The position numbers and the translations under genes were made by a program. A stretch of DNA of 64,000 bases, from contig JAJPIF010000011.1 of NCBI GenBank assembly GCA_021324885.1, positions 124,001 to 188,000 of the forward strand, given 5' to 3'. The DNA is from Pseudomonadota bacterium (GTDB lineage: Bacteria > Desulfobacterota > Binatia > Binatales > Binataceae). Positions 42,511 through 51,096 of this stretch are shown here, one piece after another. Within the stretch, counting starts at the first letter, position 1; the number at the start of each line of letters is the position of its first letter. Below the pieces are notes generated by a model that saw only the letters and a list, made by a program, of their open reading frames with translations, did no database searches and was not told the DNA's origin.

Positions 42511-42965
42511 AACCGGGTCGGAATCTCAGTCGCGATTATATTGTGATTGGCATCAGCCTGGCGCTTGCCGCCATTTTCATCTATGCGGGCGCCGGGAAGA
42601 TTTTCGATCCACTGCGGTTTGCCGACGCTATCTATGCCTTTTCGATTCTGCCCGCGGTGCTGATCAACCTGCTGGCCCTGGGTCTGCCGGTATTCGAAAT
42701 CGCATGCGGAGTTATGCTCATCGCGCCCTGGACGCGAAGGATCGGCGCCCTCGCTGTGGCGCTCACCTCATTGCTCTATTTCTCGGTTCTGCTGTCGGCG
42801 CTCGTCCGCGGTCTGACGCTGGATTGCGGATGCTTCGGGACTGGCGCACCGTCGCGGGCGCGGATGTGGGTCGAACTCGGTCTGGACGCGGTGCTGTTCG
42901 CCGGATCGCTCCTGGTTTATTTCCGCATCCTGGAAAGTGCGGCAAAAGTCGGCGACCGGGCGTGA
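42507..42965 (+). CDS. MauE/DoxX-family membrane protein
   Basis: 152 residues with four to five spans; YAGAGKIFDPLRFADAI and the periplasmic LDCGCFG motif are typical of MauE/DoxX proteins. In methylamine dehydrogenase biogenesis MauE works with a periplasmic disulfide enzyme to form disulfides. The paired cysteines (CGC) and coupling to the rhodanese gene suggest a thiol-redox relay. No mau structural genes are in the window. Confidence 0.8.
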   Translation: MKPGRNLSRDYIVIGISLALAAIFIYAGAGKIFDPLRFADAIYAFSILPAVLINLLALGLPVFEIACGVMLIAPWTRRIGALAVALTSLLYFSVLLSALVRGLTLDCGCFGTGAPSRARMWVELGLDAVLFAGSLLVYFRILESAAKVGDRA

Positions 42966-42997
42966 CCGCAAAACGCCAATGCCCGGCCCTCTCCTCT

Positions 42998-43090
42998 GGC
43001 AGAGTGCGGAAAAAACAGCGGGTACGCCTTTATCAGGATGCTGCGTTCCGCACCCCCGGATAAAAGATGGCTGCTTTTATTTACTTCTGT
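42998..43090 (-). repeat. Dispersed palindromic repeat, copy B
   Basis: Inverted partner of the segment at 14634-14736. The conserved core is bounded by GTGCGGAA (43004-43011) and TTCCGCAC (43046-43053); GGATAAAAGATGGCTG (43058-43073) follows as in copy A. It lies between the convergent MauE and WYL genes and its stem could end both transcripts. Confidence 0.7.
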
Positions 43091-43111
43091 CCCTCTGGGA
43101 GAGACTGGAAT

Positions 43112-44128
43112 CTAGGCGTAATGGTTTGCGGCTGTCTTCAATAGCTCTGCAAGTTCCCGGCGCAGAGCCGCTGGCTTCAGCACTTCCAGCCATGGGCCGA
43201 AACCGAGGATCCAGTTCCTCAGCTCGGTGGTGCCGCGCACCGTCATGGTCAGCACCGTTTTGCCGTCGCGCCGCCTGATGAACTTCTGCGTCGGATGAAT
43301 CTGGCGCTCGCGCAGGTATTTTTCCGTTTCGGCGTTATGGATCAGGATTTCGACCGCGGCCGGTTTGTCTTCAACTATGATTCCGAACGCGCCCTCCGTG
43401 TAGCGATCGGGCCGAAATGTTGCCGGATAGACAAACTTCCGGAACGCAGCGCCGTCGCCGGGCATTAATTCCACTTTGCGCATCCGGTCCACCGCCATCG
43501 TGGTGATCCTGCCGTTGACGTGGGTCTTGCCGATCAGGTAGAGGCCTCCGCGGTATGCAATCAGGGTGTAAGGATCGACCTCATGCACCACTCCTGTGGC
43601 ATAGTCGATCTGCAGACGGTATTCGCGAATCAGGCCGCGGATGATCGGGTCGAGCGCATGGCCGAGCTTGCGATAGTCCTTGGGCAAATACGGTATGGCA
43701 AAGAATTTCCGATCCAGCGATCCGAGATCGGCGCGCTCAAAGGCGGGCAAAGCCCTGGCAAATCGGTCCCATAGCTCGTCGATGCCCTCCTTGAGCACCG
43801 TGCCCTCCAGGAACTGAAGGATGGTTAACGTGAAGTAAAGCGACACCGCCTGATAGGCGCTGGAGTCAACCGCCCTGGCCGATACGGGCTGGCGCAGCTT
43901 GATTTTTCCACCGTCGCTGACGACGTGGAAGTAAGGCCGTCCCGAACGATCCACCAGGGTGTTTTTGCCCGCTGCCAGATAGCGCTTGAGCGTGCGTTCG
44001 GAGATTCCGAGTTCGCGCTGGATGGCGTCAAGGGCCCATCCGAAAGGATGAGACGGCAGTTCAAAAGCTATCCGCGCCATCCGCAGCGCCGCGGAGTAGC
44101 TGGGTTTGCGATGCTCTTTCTTTGCCAT
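43112..44128 (-). CDS. WYL-domain transcriptional regulator
   Basis: 338 residues. The N-terminal helix-turn-helix (WALDAIQRELGISERTLKRYL) is followed by a WYL domain (DPYTLIAYRGGLYLIGKTH, quoted in part, ITTMAVDRMRKVELM) and a WYL C-terminal domain (VLTMTVRGTTELRNWILGFG). WYL regulators sense nucleic acid or small ligands, and often control DNA-damage or defence genes. Target genes are not evident; the upstream VOC gene runs in the same direction. Confidence 0.9.
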   Translation of the reverse strand: MAKKEHRKPSYSAALRMARIAFELPSHPFGWALDAIQRELGISERTLKRYLAAGKNTLVDRSGRPYFHVVSDGGKIKLRQPVSARAVDSSAYQAVSLYFTLTILQFLEGTVLKEGIDELWDRFARALPAFERADLGSLDRKFFAIPYLPKDYRKLGHALDPIIRGLIREYRLQIDYATGVVHEVDPYTLIAYRGGLYLIGKTHVNGRITTMAVDRMRKVELMPGDGAAFRKFVYPATFRPDRYTEGAFGIIVEDKPAAVEILIHNAETEKYLRERQIHPTQKFIRRRDGKTVLTMTVRGTTELRNWILGFGPWLEVLKPAALRRELAELLKTAANHYA

Positions 44129-44284
44129 AATGCGGGCTTATAACATTATGGCGATGCTTAGTGACAACGGTTGTCAAACCCGGTAGTGTCCTGAATCAGG
44201 CAATTCGGACGGCGTCCAACGCCCGCCATCAATAAAAATGTCGGCCGAGGATGAGCATGGCGGCCCGCCCTCCCGTCGCGACGA

Positions 44285-44728
44285 TTAGGCGGTGCGGAAG
44301 TTCAATTCCAGCGTGATGCCGTTGGGGTCATTGACGAAAATCTGGCGCAGGCCCATCTGCGGCACTTCGTTAAAACGCATCTCCAGCCCGTTGCGCCGCA
44401 GCCGCTCGCGAACCGCATCGTAATCGTGGCAGGCAAAGGCCACGTGCTCGATCGAAGCGCTGCCGTTGAGGTCCGCAAGGCCGATCGAAGTGCGCAGGTT
44501 CCCCAGCCGCTGGCGGATACTGTCGAAGGTGGACTGCGGGTCCTGGGGATCAACGCCCTGTATGTGAAGCACCGCGTTGTCGTTGTCGTCGCAGATGAAC
44601 GCGTTTTTGTTCGAAACCATGCCGCCCGGCAGGCCGGCGTTTTTCATGCCGAGCACCTCGGTATAGAAGCGGATGGTTTCCGGGAAGTTCTTCGTCACGA
44701 TATTGACGTGATCAAGGCTCCTGATCAT
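44285..44728 (-). CDS. VOC-superfamily (glyoxalase-like) protein
   Basis: 147 residues with two beta-alpha-beta-beta-beta repeats: LDHVNIVTKNFPETIRFYTEVLGM at the start (quoted in part) with metal-ligand His, VAFACHDYDAVRERLRRNGLEM and the closing Glu in NDPNGITLELNF. It is a metal-dependent lyase, isomerase or dioxygenase of unknown substrate, or a ligand-binding protein. GGAGGCGG precedes the ATG. Confidence 0.9.
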   Translation of the reverse strand: MIRSLDHVNIVTKNFPETIRFYTEVLGMKNAGLPGGMVSNKNAFICDDNDNAVLHIQGVDPQDPQSTFDSIRQRLGNLRTSIGLADLNGSASIEHVAFACHDYDAVRERLRRNGLEMRFNEVPQMGLRQIFVNDPNGITLELNFRTA

Positions 44729-44957
44729 AGCCGCCTCCTTGGCGCTGCCGGATATCGATGCAGCGCGGTCGTCAGGTAGAGCTATTCATCCCATGGCGAG
44801 GCGGCCGGACGCAAGAAGGGGCGAATGACGGTGGGCGGTTACGTCCGAATCGCCGCCATTTGCGCGGCCGCCACGGTTCGGACAACACCGCGAACACCGT
44901 TGCGCGGCGGGGAAAAAAACACCGGGGACCTCACCGAGATGCCGGCCCTGGCGGTGC

Positions 44958-45842
44958 TTATTCGCGGTTTTTCAGATGATTGTTGTCCCCCAGTCCGTAG
45001 ACCATCGCGGTCTTGGTCGTGCCCAGTTTGATCCACTCCGCGCAATCGAGCTGGACTTTTTTGTAGAATTCCTCCGACAGCTCGATCGATTCCGCCGGAA
45101 CATCCTCCAGCCGATCGAACTTGCACTGGAAAGCAAACTCGCCGGCCAGGGATTTTTCCAGCGCCCGGCTGCGCCAGATTGCGATCGTCGCTTTGCCCTT
45201 GAAATGATGGTGGAAGTGAATCATGCCGATGGTGCTCTGGACTTCCTCGACCGCCACGTTATTGACCAGCGCCATCTTGGTTCGCGGGCGGATGTCGATT
45301 TTCTTAAGCGTTGGAAAGGCGCGGGTGATGTCCTCGATGCCGCGTTCAAGCTCGATATTGGGCGAGGTCAGCACGCATCCGTGCGAGTAAACGCTGCGCA
45401 TGCCGCCCAGGCGATCGCGTTCGAGCAGCAGCTCTTCCTTGAATTTAATCTCGTCATGACCGCCCAGTTGCGGATGCACATCGACGGCCGCGGCGTCTTT
45501 GAGTTCGGGGGCGCGGTATTTGAAAGTCAACTCGTGCCCGGGACGGGGCCATCCCTGGTCATAGAAGGTGCGTTTGCGCAGGATGAAATGATGGTTGTAG
45601 AGGTCGAACTCCGGGGTGTCGTAAAACAGGACTTCGCGAACCTGGCTGTCGAACGCGCGTGGATCGATGTCCACCTTCAGGCCGAGCTTCTTGAGCGTTT
45701 TGGAAGCGCAATTCCAAAAATCAAGGAAGCCCTGCCTGCTGGTGAAGCGATCGGGTTGCAGCAGGATCTTGTATTCACGGTAGTGCACGACATCGGCGCC
45801 AAGATGGCGCGTTTCCGCGTTCTTGCTGATGTGGCTGCGCAT
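44958..45842 (-). CDS. Hypothetical protein, possibly CYTH/triphosphate-tunnel fold
   Basis: 294 residues with many alternating charged strands: VHYREYKILLQPDRF, FYDTPEFDLYNHHFILRKRT, HELTFKYR and RPRTKMAL. The order of basic and acidic strands resembles the CYTH tunnel fold, in which Lys/Arg/Glu line a triphosphate-binding tunnel, but the signature ExExK is not exact (REYK). No signal peptide. Function unknown; I list the fold as a possibility only. Confidence 0.6.
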   Translation of the reverse strand: MRSHISKNAETRHLGADVVHYREYKILLQPDRFTSRQGFLDFWNCASKTLKKLGLKVDIDPRAFDSQVREVLFYDTPEFDLYNHHFILRKRTFYDQGWPRPGHELTFKYRAPELKDAAAVDVHPQLGGHDEIKFKEELLLERDRLGGMRSVYSHGCVLTSPNIELERGIEDITRAFPTLKKIDIRPRTKMALVNNVAVEEVQSTIGMIHFHHHFKGKATIAIWRSRALEKSLAGEFAFQCKFDRLEDVPAESIELSEEFYKKVQLDCAEWIKLGTTKTAMVYGLGDNNHLKNRE

Positions 45843-45935
45843 AAGCGGTTATTGCAGCACATCGCCCGATTTATGGCAAAATCGGCCGCCGCCTTTTCAA
45901 TCGGGATCGCGAATCGATTGCCGATTGAATCGATT

Positions 45936-46907
45936 TCAGGCCGGAGCGCCCCCTGCCTGCTCATCCTCGGCCGGAACGCGTTCCCAGGTCGAATCGGGGT
46001 CAAAGGATTTGATCGACGCAGCGATCGTGTTGGTCGCCGCACCCAAATCCTTCTGATACACGGTGCCGTCCTCACCCGCGATAAAGGTCATCACGCCTGA
46101 AGCGCGATAAACCGCCGGGTATGCCAGCACGGCGAAACCCCTGGTCATTTTGCCATCCTGCAGGTAACTGTGCGCGCCGCCCGGAGCGTGCGGTCCCTGC
46201 TCCTTGAGAATTCTGTAGATGTAGCCGTGGTAGGGCGTCGGCTTGCTTCCGCTGTGGCGATAACCTTGGGCGGAAGCGGAGGCGACCAGCGGGCCCAGCG
46301 GACTGGTGGGCTCGCCGGGCGCGGTCTTCCAGAAAAGACCGTTGTGTTTGCCGCTGTCGCTCAGTATTTTCTGTGCATATTGCGCCGTGCTCTCGCCGGC
46401 CTGTGCCTGGCTGGCGTACTGATGCTGGGCCTGGACGATAGCTTCACACACCTGGATCGCGTCCAATTCGTTTCGTCCGACGCGGCGGGCAAGGATTTCC
46501 TCCTTGCCGAAAGCGGTATCGAAATACCACTTGCCGGCGCGCTCAATAAGCGGGATCGGCAAAGGCCAATTCTCCGCGCCAACGTACAGGAAGATGCGTC
46601 GGTCGCTGGTGGGGACGAATCGATGCATCTGGTCGTAGGCTGACACTATCCTGTTTATCACCGCGTGGTCGGCCACCGGATCTCCCGAGTTGACGATGCT
46701 TTTGGCATCAGGGCCGAGGATTTTTAACAGCGCGGCCTGGTTGTTGCCGCGCATTGCCTGGATAAATGCCTGGGCGGCGTCCTGCCTGGAGGCAAACGCC
46801 TCGCCCCATGACTGATGCGGCGAGGCCAGGGCGATACCAGCCAGACCCATCAGCAGAGCCGCCAAGACAGTGGCGAGCGCGCATGGGCGGTTTTGCGATC
46901 GGTTCAT
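45936..46907 (-). CDS. DUF2950 exported protein
   Basis: 323 residues from ATG 46907 (GAGGAGG upstream). Signal peptide ending near GIALASPHQ, then a mixed alpha/beta body with FASRQDAAQAFIQAMRGNN, NELDAIQVCEAIVQAQ, TPYHGYIYRILKEQGPHAPGG (quoted in part) and YPAVYRASGVMTFI, the pattern of DUF2950. The family is exported and of unknown role, and is often encoded next to DUF3300, as here. Confidence 0.9.
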   Translation of the reverse strand: MNRSQNRPCALATVLAALLMGLAGIALASPHQSWGEAFASRQDAAQAFIQAMRGNNQAALLKILGPDAKSIVNSGDPVADHAVINRIVSAYDQMHRFVPTSDRRIFLYVGAENWPLPIPLIERAGKWYFDTAFGKEEILARRVGRNELDAIQVCEAIVQAQHQYASQAQAGESTAQYAQKILSDSGKHNGLFWKTAPGEPTSPLGPLVASASAQGYRHSGSKPTPYHGYIYRILKEQGPHAPGGAHSYLQDGKMTRGFAVLAYPAVYRASGVMTFIAGEDGTVYQKDLGAATNTIAASIKSFDPDSTWERVPAEDEQAGGAPA

Positions 46908-46937
46908 GTTTCCTTCCTCCTCGGTTTGCATGCTCGA

Positions 46938-48296
46938 CTAGCGGCGCAATCTGCCGCCGCGTCCTCCCTGGAAGCCTCCGGCTCGCCCGCCGCCGAGGCC
47001 TCCTCCACCTTTACCGAAGTTGCCGCTGCCCAGGCTGGCACGGCCGCGGTCGCTCGCCATGCGGGCATTCCCGCCGGCGTCGAATCCGCCAAAAGCACCC
47101 GCTCCGCGACTGCCCGATCCGGATTGTCCGAAGCCACGGAAGTTTTGAAAATTCTGATTTGCGCCCTTGGAAGCCTTCATCGGCGTGAAGGATTTGGCCG
47201 GCTCCCGGCTTGCCAGTTGCTGCCCGCTGGGACGGTTCACGTTGGTGCGATTGGCATTTATGCGGTTGGCGTTATTGTTGGTCCGGTTCACGTTATTGAT
47301 GTTCGCCGGCCGATTCACGTTAACCGGCCGATTGGCCGGAAGCGTCGAGGGGCGTTTGTAGCCGCTGTTCCAACCCCCGGGGCGGTTAGCATTGCCGTTC
47401 CATCCCGGCGGCCGATGATAGTTCGGATTACGATAACCACCCCAGTAACCGCGGCCTCCCGCAAAGACGTTGCTGCGCGATACGAATACATTGTTTTGGT
47501 ACACGACATTCCCGCCGCGCCAGTTGCATCCCCAGGAATTCCATCCCCAACTGCTGTTGCTGATCGCCGATCCCACCAACATCCCAACGCCGAATGAAAC
47601 CGCCGCCGTGGCCACCATTTCGCCCGTCGTATAGCCCGGATATGCAGGTACCGGCGCGCCATATACGACGGTGGGATTGTAGGTCGGCACGTAAACGACC
47701 GAGGGTTGTGCCGGTTGGATGATGATCGTCTGCGTGCCGTTGTCGGTGGTGACGATTTGCTGCGGCGTCGTTTTCAGGGTGCCCGCCTGCTGGGCGCGCA
47801 GACGCAATTCCTGTATCGCCTGGAGCACTTCCTGGGGCGCGTTGTAGTAGGCGTCGCCCAGCGACGAAGTCCACGACAGGTTCCGGTTCATGTTGTCGAG
47901 CACGGATGGGAACTGCGTCAGCGCCATCACGCTGGGGTCCCACGGTTGCTGATTGACCGCGTTGACCAGGGCGGCGCCGCTCAGGCCGGGATTGTTTTGG
48001 ATGAATCGGGCGGCCTCAACGATCTGAGTCGGATAAGTTGCCGCGGCCAAAATCTGTGCGACGAGTGCGTCAGGATAAAGCGCAATCGGCGCCACCAGTT
48101 GCAGCAGTTGATCATGCGTGGGGCCGACCTCCGCTTCATCGTCAGACTGGGCAAGCGCCTGGCTGGTTGAAAAAAAACTGACCGCCAGCAAGGCGGCAAC
48201 GAGGACGGCCAGTGCGCGTGATTGGATCGCAAAGCACCGCGATGACGATCGCCTGCGCGCCGGTAAACGCCGATGAAGGGATTTTGGGCAATTCAT
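46938..48296 (-). CDS. DUF3300 exported protein with Asn/Arg/Gly-rich tail
   Basis: 452 residues from ATG 48296. Signal peptide (AVLVAALLAVSFF), then the DUF3300 block: LLQLVAPIALYPDALVAQIL, then YPTQIVEAARFIQNNPGL, and YVPTYNPTVVYG. The C-terminal 180 residues are low-complexity, rich in Asn-Arg (NVNRPANINNVNRTNNNANR) and Gly-Arg, ending GGRGGRLRR. It lies 30 bases upstream of the DUF2950 gene in the same direction. The tail may bind nucleic acid or cell-wall polymer; this is speculation. Confidence 0.9.
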   Translation of the reverse strand: MNCPKSLHRRLPARRRSSSRCFAIQSRALAVLVAALLAVSFFSTSQALAQSDDEAEVGPTHDQLLQLVAPIALYPDALVAQILAAATYPTQIVEAARFIQNNPGLSGAALVNAVNQQPWDPSVMALTQFPSVLDNMNRNLSWTSSLGDAYYNAPQEVLQAIQELRLRAQQAGTLKTTPQQIVTTDNGTQTIIIQPAQPSVVYVPTYNPTVVYGAPVPAYPGYTTGEMVATAAVSFGVGMLVGSAISNSSWGWNSWGCNWRGGNVVYQNNVFVSRSNVFAGGRGYWGGYRNPNYHRPPGWNGNANRPGGWNSGYKRPSTLPANRPVNVNRPANINNVNRTNNNANRINANRTNVNRPSGQQLASREPAKSFTPMKASKGANQNFQNFRGFGQSGSGSRGAGAFGGFDAGGNARMASDRGRASLGSGNFGKGGGGLGGGRAGGFQGGRGGRLRR

Positions 48297-48695
48297 CGTT
48301 GCTGCTCCATGGGTTCGCTGATTTTGTCTCCGTGGCGATTTTCCCGTCGCCGTATCCCACAACGATCAAACATGCTTTGTACCAGTTAAATCAAAGCAAC
48401 ACCACCTCCTCGATGCCGAAAGTGGTTAAAATAGCTCATTTTTCAATCATTATCCTTCTGAATGTGGATGAAGCTTCTTTAACGCGCCGATTCGTGGAAG
48501 GGTCCCGATTGCGTCTCATATTCGGCGCGGGTTCAGCCTTGCCAAACTTTTTAAAAGATGACTAGATATTAGCTATAGTCGCACGGTCTTCGATGGCTGA
48601 CCCGCGTAGGCGGCGGACTGAATCCGGCGCAGGAGAGCGAAATCGGTAATACCGCCTCCGCGGCTTTAAAGCAGGGCGTTTGGGTTTGCGATCAA
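48297..48695. other. Divergent intergenic region (DUF3300 / PDZ genes)
   Basis: Four hundred bases between two genes that point away from each other. The middle is AT-rich (around 48410-48580), as expected for two promoters. I cannot identify specific -35/-10 boxes with confidence and see no gene. Confidence 0.4.
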
Positions 48696-49409
48696 ATGTC
48701 TCAGGGCAGTTCAGCTCAGTGCGCGGGAGGCGCTCGCATAAGGTTGGCGCGTGCGGCAACGGTCGTGCTTGCCGCTATCCTGGCCGCCAGCGCCGTTTAC
48801 GCCCAGGACAAGTCAACCATTGAAGTGGATCCGCAGAATCGAACCCAGGTAATCGACAATGCCGTCCCCGATTCCACCAATTCGCCCGCGGCGCCTTCCA
48901 ATTCCGATCAATATAACGATGAGACCAACCCGCAGGCCGCGGACGGCGGCGCCGCCTTCGCCGATATGGATCAATTCGTCACCAATGACGATGTCTATCA
49001 GTCGCCGATAGGCGCGCTTTTGCAACACAATTGTGTGGATTTGGTGCCGCGGCAACTGGCCTGCGGCCTGGCGGTCCTGGAGGTCCGCCCGGGCAGCCCC
49101 GCCGCGATTGCCGGGATGCGGCCGTATTCAGGGCTGGTCCATACCCTGCTCGGGGCTACAGTGGTGGGTGTCGCCATGGTCTTTCCGCCGGCCTTCGCCG
49201 CGATAGGCCTGGTCGATAACAATCACGTCGGCGAGGCCTTTGATTTGATAATCGGGGTTGACGGCCAGCGTGTGCGCGCCATCTCCGATTTCCAGCGGGC
49301 GCTTTCCCAGGCGCGGCTGGGCGACGTCCTCTACGTCACAATAGTTCGCCAGGGTAAACGCCTGCAGCTCCCAGTCAGGCTCACGGAGCAAAACGCCGGC
49401 GGCCAGTAG
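48696..49409 (+). CDS. Exported PDZ-domain protein with hydrophobic insertion
   Basis: 237 residues. Signal peptide ending near AVYAQD, a long Asn/Ser/Pro/Asp linker, then a PDZ domain. The PDZ ligand-loop half is [17 protein letters not shown] and the second half is [23 protein letters not shown]. Between them, where about five residues are usual, lie about 39, including a hydrophobic stretch ([21 protein letters not shown]). This may be a membrane or lipid-contacting insertion. No protease domain is attached, so it likely acts as a periplasmic adaptor. Confidence 0.75.
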   Translation: MSQGSSAQCAGGARIRLARAATVVLAAILAASAVYAQDKSTIEVDPQNRTQVIDNAVPDSTNSPAAPSNSDQYNDETNPQAADGGAAFADMDQFVTNDDVYQSPIGALLQHNCVDLVPRQLACGLAVLEVRPGSPAAIAGMRPYSGLVHTLLGATVVGVAMVFPPAFAAIGLVDNNHVGEAFDLIIGVDGQRVRAISDFQRALSQARLGDVLYVTIVRQGKRLQLPVRLTEQNAGGQ

Positions 49410-49836
49410 ATGGGCGGCTGCCGCTTGAAACGAACCGGTCGATGGTCGGAAATCGCGGCAGTGGTACCACAGCATATGTGGCCGAGCAGTGTGGGCGTCG
49501 CCGGATCACCTGCGATACTTCGCGCGTTGCAATCGCACTGGCGAAGCAGCGTTTGATGACGGCGGTCTTCGACTACTACGAGCTTGCGCGCCCTGATGAG
49601 GACGTTTGGAAGCGGCCTTAATACGAGAGCGTCCCGCATGTCATGCTGAAATCAATTGCCAACAACCCAGAAATCAAGCAGGGCATGACCAGGGCAGAGA
49701 TCGACGCAGCAATCGGGAGTTTCGAATGCGGTAAGCCCGGAGCGGGGAATGGAAGCCTCGATGCTTCCTCCAGACGGTTTCGAACAGAGCATGGGTTGGA
49801 ACCTTATGTGACAGGGAGAGCGGCGGAATGAAGGCG
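49410..49836. other. Region with only degraded or doubtful coding potential
   Basis: About 430 bases. In one plus frame a weakly protein-like run ([19 protein letters not shown]) ends at TAA 49619-49621, and the same frame reopens as a 62-codon ORF at 49643-49831. This may be an eroded gene, or chance. I call no gene here. Confidence 0.35.
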
Positions 49837-50265
49837 CTAACGATCCATGGCGACAATCATTGCGGTGGAGACGCCAAACATCAGCATCCCGTCGGCCGAC
49901 TCCAGCGGCCCGAGCAACTTCCACCTCGGGGACATTACTATATCGCCGTAGCCCAGGGTCGTGTAATTTTCCGCTGAACAATAAAATGCCGACGCGAAAA
50001 TACGAAATTCACGGCACAGCATGAATACCCCGGCCCACAGAGCAATTTCCAGCAGATGGGCGGCGAATGCCACCAGCACGGCGCCCGCGACTATGCTCAC
50101 GTCCTTCCAGAACCAGACCCCCGCAACGCCGAGTTTTTGCACACGGCGGACGAATTGAATCATCGTCATCAGCGCCAGCGCATGAATAATTATTGTCGAG
50201 GATACGGCCGCAGCGCTGATTCCCAGTGGCAGCACAATCCACGGCGTGTCTTGCGAAGGGAGCAT
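49837..50265 (-). CDS. Two-pore-helix potassium channel family protein
   Basis: 142 residues from ATG 50265 (the frame is open further 5' but that part overlaps the next gene antisense-free only by chance reading). Three to four hydrophobic segments, with a pore helix and the K+ selectivity filter TLGYGD between the last two. It is an Ion_trans_2-type channel. It lacks any visible ligand-binding domain. Lies 101 bases after the NIPSNAP-like gene on the same strand. Confidence 0.78.
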   Translation of the reverse strand: MLPSQDTPWIVLPLGISAAAVSSTIIIHALALMTMIQFVRRVQKLGVAGVWFWKDVSIVAGAVLVAFAAHLLEIALWAGVFMLCREFRIFASAFYCSAENYTTLGYGDIVMSPRWKLLGPLESADGMLMFGVSTAMIVAMDR

Positions 50266-50366
50266 ATCGGCCGTGGACTCAGCCGCCAGCCCATGGGAAC
50301 GGAGCAGAGCATCGCTTCCAGCACCTGGTCGTCGTTCTCGGCATATGACGGCTGGGAGCGGTCCCT

Positions 50367-51044
50367 CTATTTCAACGGCGTGGGCGGCAGAGCATGCAGC
50401 AGGCCGTCGTCGTAGCGCTCGCGCAGCGCGATCGCAATCTGCATCCAGGTCTTCAACTCGATGTCGCCTGAAGGATCGCGGCTGTAATGCTCGGCCAGCG
50501 TGTCCCATCCCTTTTCCAGGGCCCAGATACTGACCGCTTCATGGTTCTTCCAACTGGTGCTGTACGTGCCGATCCATCGGCGGCCGTTGCGCACCGCGTA
50601 TGGCATCCAAAGCCGTTGGATGCCGTCGACGTAATCGCGCTGTTTGTCCGGTTGGGTGGTCAGAATTTCGTGAACGCAGACCTGCGCGGAAACACCGGAG
50701 TCCATGAGGTCCTTCAAGGTGGGGTTTGCGGCGGCCGGAACGAGTATGCGTCCCTCGCCGTTGCGCGCCAGAGTTCCCAGGGCGCCGCGCCATCGGCGGA
50801 AGTTCGCGCTCCTGATCCCATCGTCGTATTGGGCGCGGGCCAACTGCGCATAATGCTTCAGATTATCCAATTCCCACAGCGCTATAGTACGCGGCCATGG
50901 CAATGAAATGCCGACTGTTTCCCACAACGCCACCAGGCGCGCCCCGGCTTCGCGCATGGCGGGATGGTACGCCTGTTCGAACGCATCGACGAAATTATCG
51001 AGTTGTCCCGCTATTAGATCGGTCGTTTCGTGGATGTATATAAT
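50367..51044 (-). CDS. NIPSNAP-like protein, likely ATT start
   Basis: About 225 residues if started at ATT 51044 (IIYIHETTDLIAGQLDNFV), or 196 from ATG 50957. I prefer 51044 because AGAGGAG lies 8 bases upstream, the intervening codons continue the protein pattern, the residues match the usual MIYxHE family start, and no ATG/GTG/TTG exists between the upstream TAA and residue 33. Two ferredoxin-like halves (a dimeric alpha-beta barrel) are suggested, the second starting VCVHEILTTQPDKQRDYVD. Its role is unknown. It follows an amidohydrolase gene by 52 bases in the same direction, so the two may share a pathway. Confidence 0.6.
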   Translation of the reverse strand: MIYIHETTDLIAGQLDNFVDAFEQAYHPAMREAGARLVALWETVGISLPWPRTIALWELDNLKHYAQLARAQYDDGIRSANFRRWRGALGTLARNGEGRILVPAAANPTLKDLMDSGVSAQVCVHEILTTQPDKQRDYVDGIQRLWMPYAVRNGRRWIGTYSTSWKNHEAVSIWALEKGWDTLAEHYSRDPSGDIELKTWMQIAIALRERYDDGLLHALPPTPLK

Positions 51045-51096
51045 CGAAGTCTCTCCTCTGAACTGCCATTAGCTGATTCAGTTCGAGCGTGATTAT

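Noticed and set aside
49643-49831. Small 62-codon plus-strand ORF
   Set aside because: No ribosome site or recognisable family; it may be the tail of an eroded gene whose frame is closed by TAA at 49619. Too weak to call.
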